64,000 nucleotides of DNA from UBA8752 sp040261275. Lineage in GTDB: Bacteria; Bacteroidota; Bacteroidia; Flavobacteriales_D; Sanyastnellaceae. The stretch is taken from the NCBI GenBank assembly GCA_040261275.1, contig JBDQOI010000004.1, forward strand, positions 46,498-110,497, written 5' to 3'. Shown here piece after piece: positions 63,441-64,000 of this stretch. A program made the translations under genes and the position numbers. The notes under the pieces were generated by a model. The model saw nothing but the letters and a program-made list of their open reading frames with translations, did not search any database and had not been told where the DNA came from. Positions within the stretch are counted from its first letter, which is position 1, and every line of letters starts with the position of its first letter.

Positions 63441-64000
63441 ATGCAGATCCTGAAATTCGGAGGTTCCTCCGTTGCCAACCCTGACCGCATCCGCGCGTGC
63501 GGCCGCGTGCTGTCGCACAAGCGCCAGACCGACGGCTACCGCGCCCTTGTCGTTTGCTCCGCCCTCGGCGGCATCACCGATGCCCTGACCGAAGCCGGCC
63601 GCTTGGCCCGCGAGGGCAACGGCGACTACCGCTCCGTGGCCCGCGAGATCCGCGACCGCCACATCCAATGCGCCCTCGACCTGCTCGAAAGCGACACCTA
63701 TGCCGCCATCGAAGCCGAACTCAAGGAGCGCCTGAGCCACCTGGACGACCTGCTCTACGGCATCTTCCTGCTGCGCGAAGCCAGCGCCCGCACCAACGAC
63801 GAGCTCACCGGCCTCGGCGAGCGGCTTTCCGTGCCCATCCTATGGGGCCACTGCCGCGACCTCGGATTCAACCCGCAGCGCCTCGACGCGCTCGAGTTGA
63901 TGTGCACGGACGACAACTATGGTTCAGCCCGCCTCGATGTAGACGCCTCCCGCGACCGCTTTGCCCACGCCGGGTTCAACGACGGCGACCTCTTCTTCAT
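63441..64000 (+). CDS. Aspartokinase N-terminus (likely bifunctional ThrA), 3' partial
   Basis: The first 186 codons run to the window end. KFGGSSVANPDRI is the aspartokinase ATP loop; CSALGGITDAL and ELTGLGERLSVPILWG are the following family blocks. They match the ThrA/MetL type better than LysC. It phosphorylates aspartate in threonine, methionine and lysine synthesis. The downstream homoserine dehydrogenase part is outside the window, so the bifunctional call is inference. GCGTA/TACGC flanks an AT-rich loop at 63370-63386 in the leader. Confidence 0.85.
   Translation, partial: MQILKFGGSSVANPDRIRACGRVLSHKRQTDGYRALVVCSALGGITDALTEAGRLAREGNGDYRSVAREIRDRHIQCALDLLESDTYAAIEAELKERLSHLDDLLYGIFLLREASARTNDELTGLGERLSVPILWGHCRDLGFNPQRLDALELMCTDDNYGSARLDVDASRDRFAHAGFNDGDLFF

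Noticed and set aside
63409..63453. Possible ThrA leader peptide (14 codons) before the aspartokinase
   Set aside because: It contains a single Thr and no run of Thr or Ile codons, overlaps the thrA start, and no terminator/antiterminator pair is visible.

Overview
The window comes from a GC-rich member of the Bacteroidota, most likely a free-living, probably marine, Flavobacteriales relative. The signs are type IX secretion C-terminal domains (type A at 4947-6476; type B at 38059-40329 and 43164-46205), a GWxTD protein, a TamL-like outer-membrane protein, the rpsO-pnp-rpoD gene order, TAnnTTTG-type promoter boxes and almost no Shine-Dalgarno sequences. There are no insertion sequences, prophage genes, CRISPR arrays or rRNA genes. 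Two 10-N scaffold gaps (14639-14648 and 46939-46948) lie inside real genes, and both can be closed in frame. No stretch longer than about 225 bases lacks a gene. The largest gene-free stretches are 2815-3037 (terminator and promoter box), 32276-32442 (possible small gene) and 51560-51715 (terminator).

Layout. 1-4960: a partial secreted beta-propeller protein, an unusual S4/RluA-type pseudouridine synthase, a thiolase and an NlpC/P60 peptidase. 4947-8459 (minus): two paralogous haem-c plus copper-monooxygenase-like secreted proteins with a CPIC redoxin gene between them. 8535-12165: a sugar-salvage-like operon of Na+ symporter, GHMP kinase and nucleotidyltransferase. 12190-20929: a Cys-rich secreted protein, 3-hydroxyacyl-CoA dehydrogenase, a four-Cys small protein, a DEAD-box helicase, an acyltransferase-like protein, a TrmH methyltransferase, a TamL-like protein and accD. 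21025-24495: rpsO, pnp and the primary sigma factor. 24483-33672: AlkA glycosylase, a beta-helix lipoprotein, a 1004-residue ABCG-type transporter, a SiaB/SiaC signalling pair, a methyltransferase, a ZIP transporter and HMG-CoA lyase. 33605-43142: ComEC, a GT2 glycosyltransferase, a GWxTD protein, a PKD/type B surface protein, an ABM protein, a FemAB/GNAT protein, adenosine deaminase and a conserved hypothetical. 43164-54308: a giant CotH/lamin-tail surface protein, an SRPBCC plus fatty-acid-hydroxylase pair, a phospholipid-methyltransferase-like protein, a GH16 laminarinase-like enzyme, alanine dehydrogenase, two tRNA-Ser genes, a second fatty-acid hydroxylase and a DUF5715 protein. 54392-64000: enoyl-CoA hydratase, citrate synthase, a thioredoxin-like protein, a POT peptide transporter, dipeptidyl peptidase IV, a FAD-linked oxidase, FabI and the start of an aspartokinase (probably ThrA).

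The lifestyle suggested is growth on peptides (DPP IV plus POT), laminarin-like glucans (GH16), salvaged sugars and amino acids (alanine dehydrogenase, HMG-CoA lyase, thiolase, hydroxyacyl-CoA dehydrogenase).

Three patterns recur. Four secreted proteins end in a dockerin-like calcium-loop module, and in one paralogue pair it sits where the sibling has a T9SS type A domain. Many first genes carry a TAnnTTYR box only 3-10 bases before the ATG, which suggests leaderless or nearly leaderless mRNAs. Twelve of thirteen convergent gene junctions overlap or lie within 21 bp, so terminators must lie inside the opposing gene.
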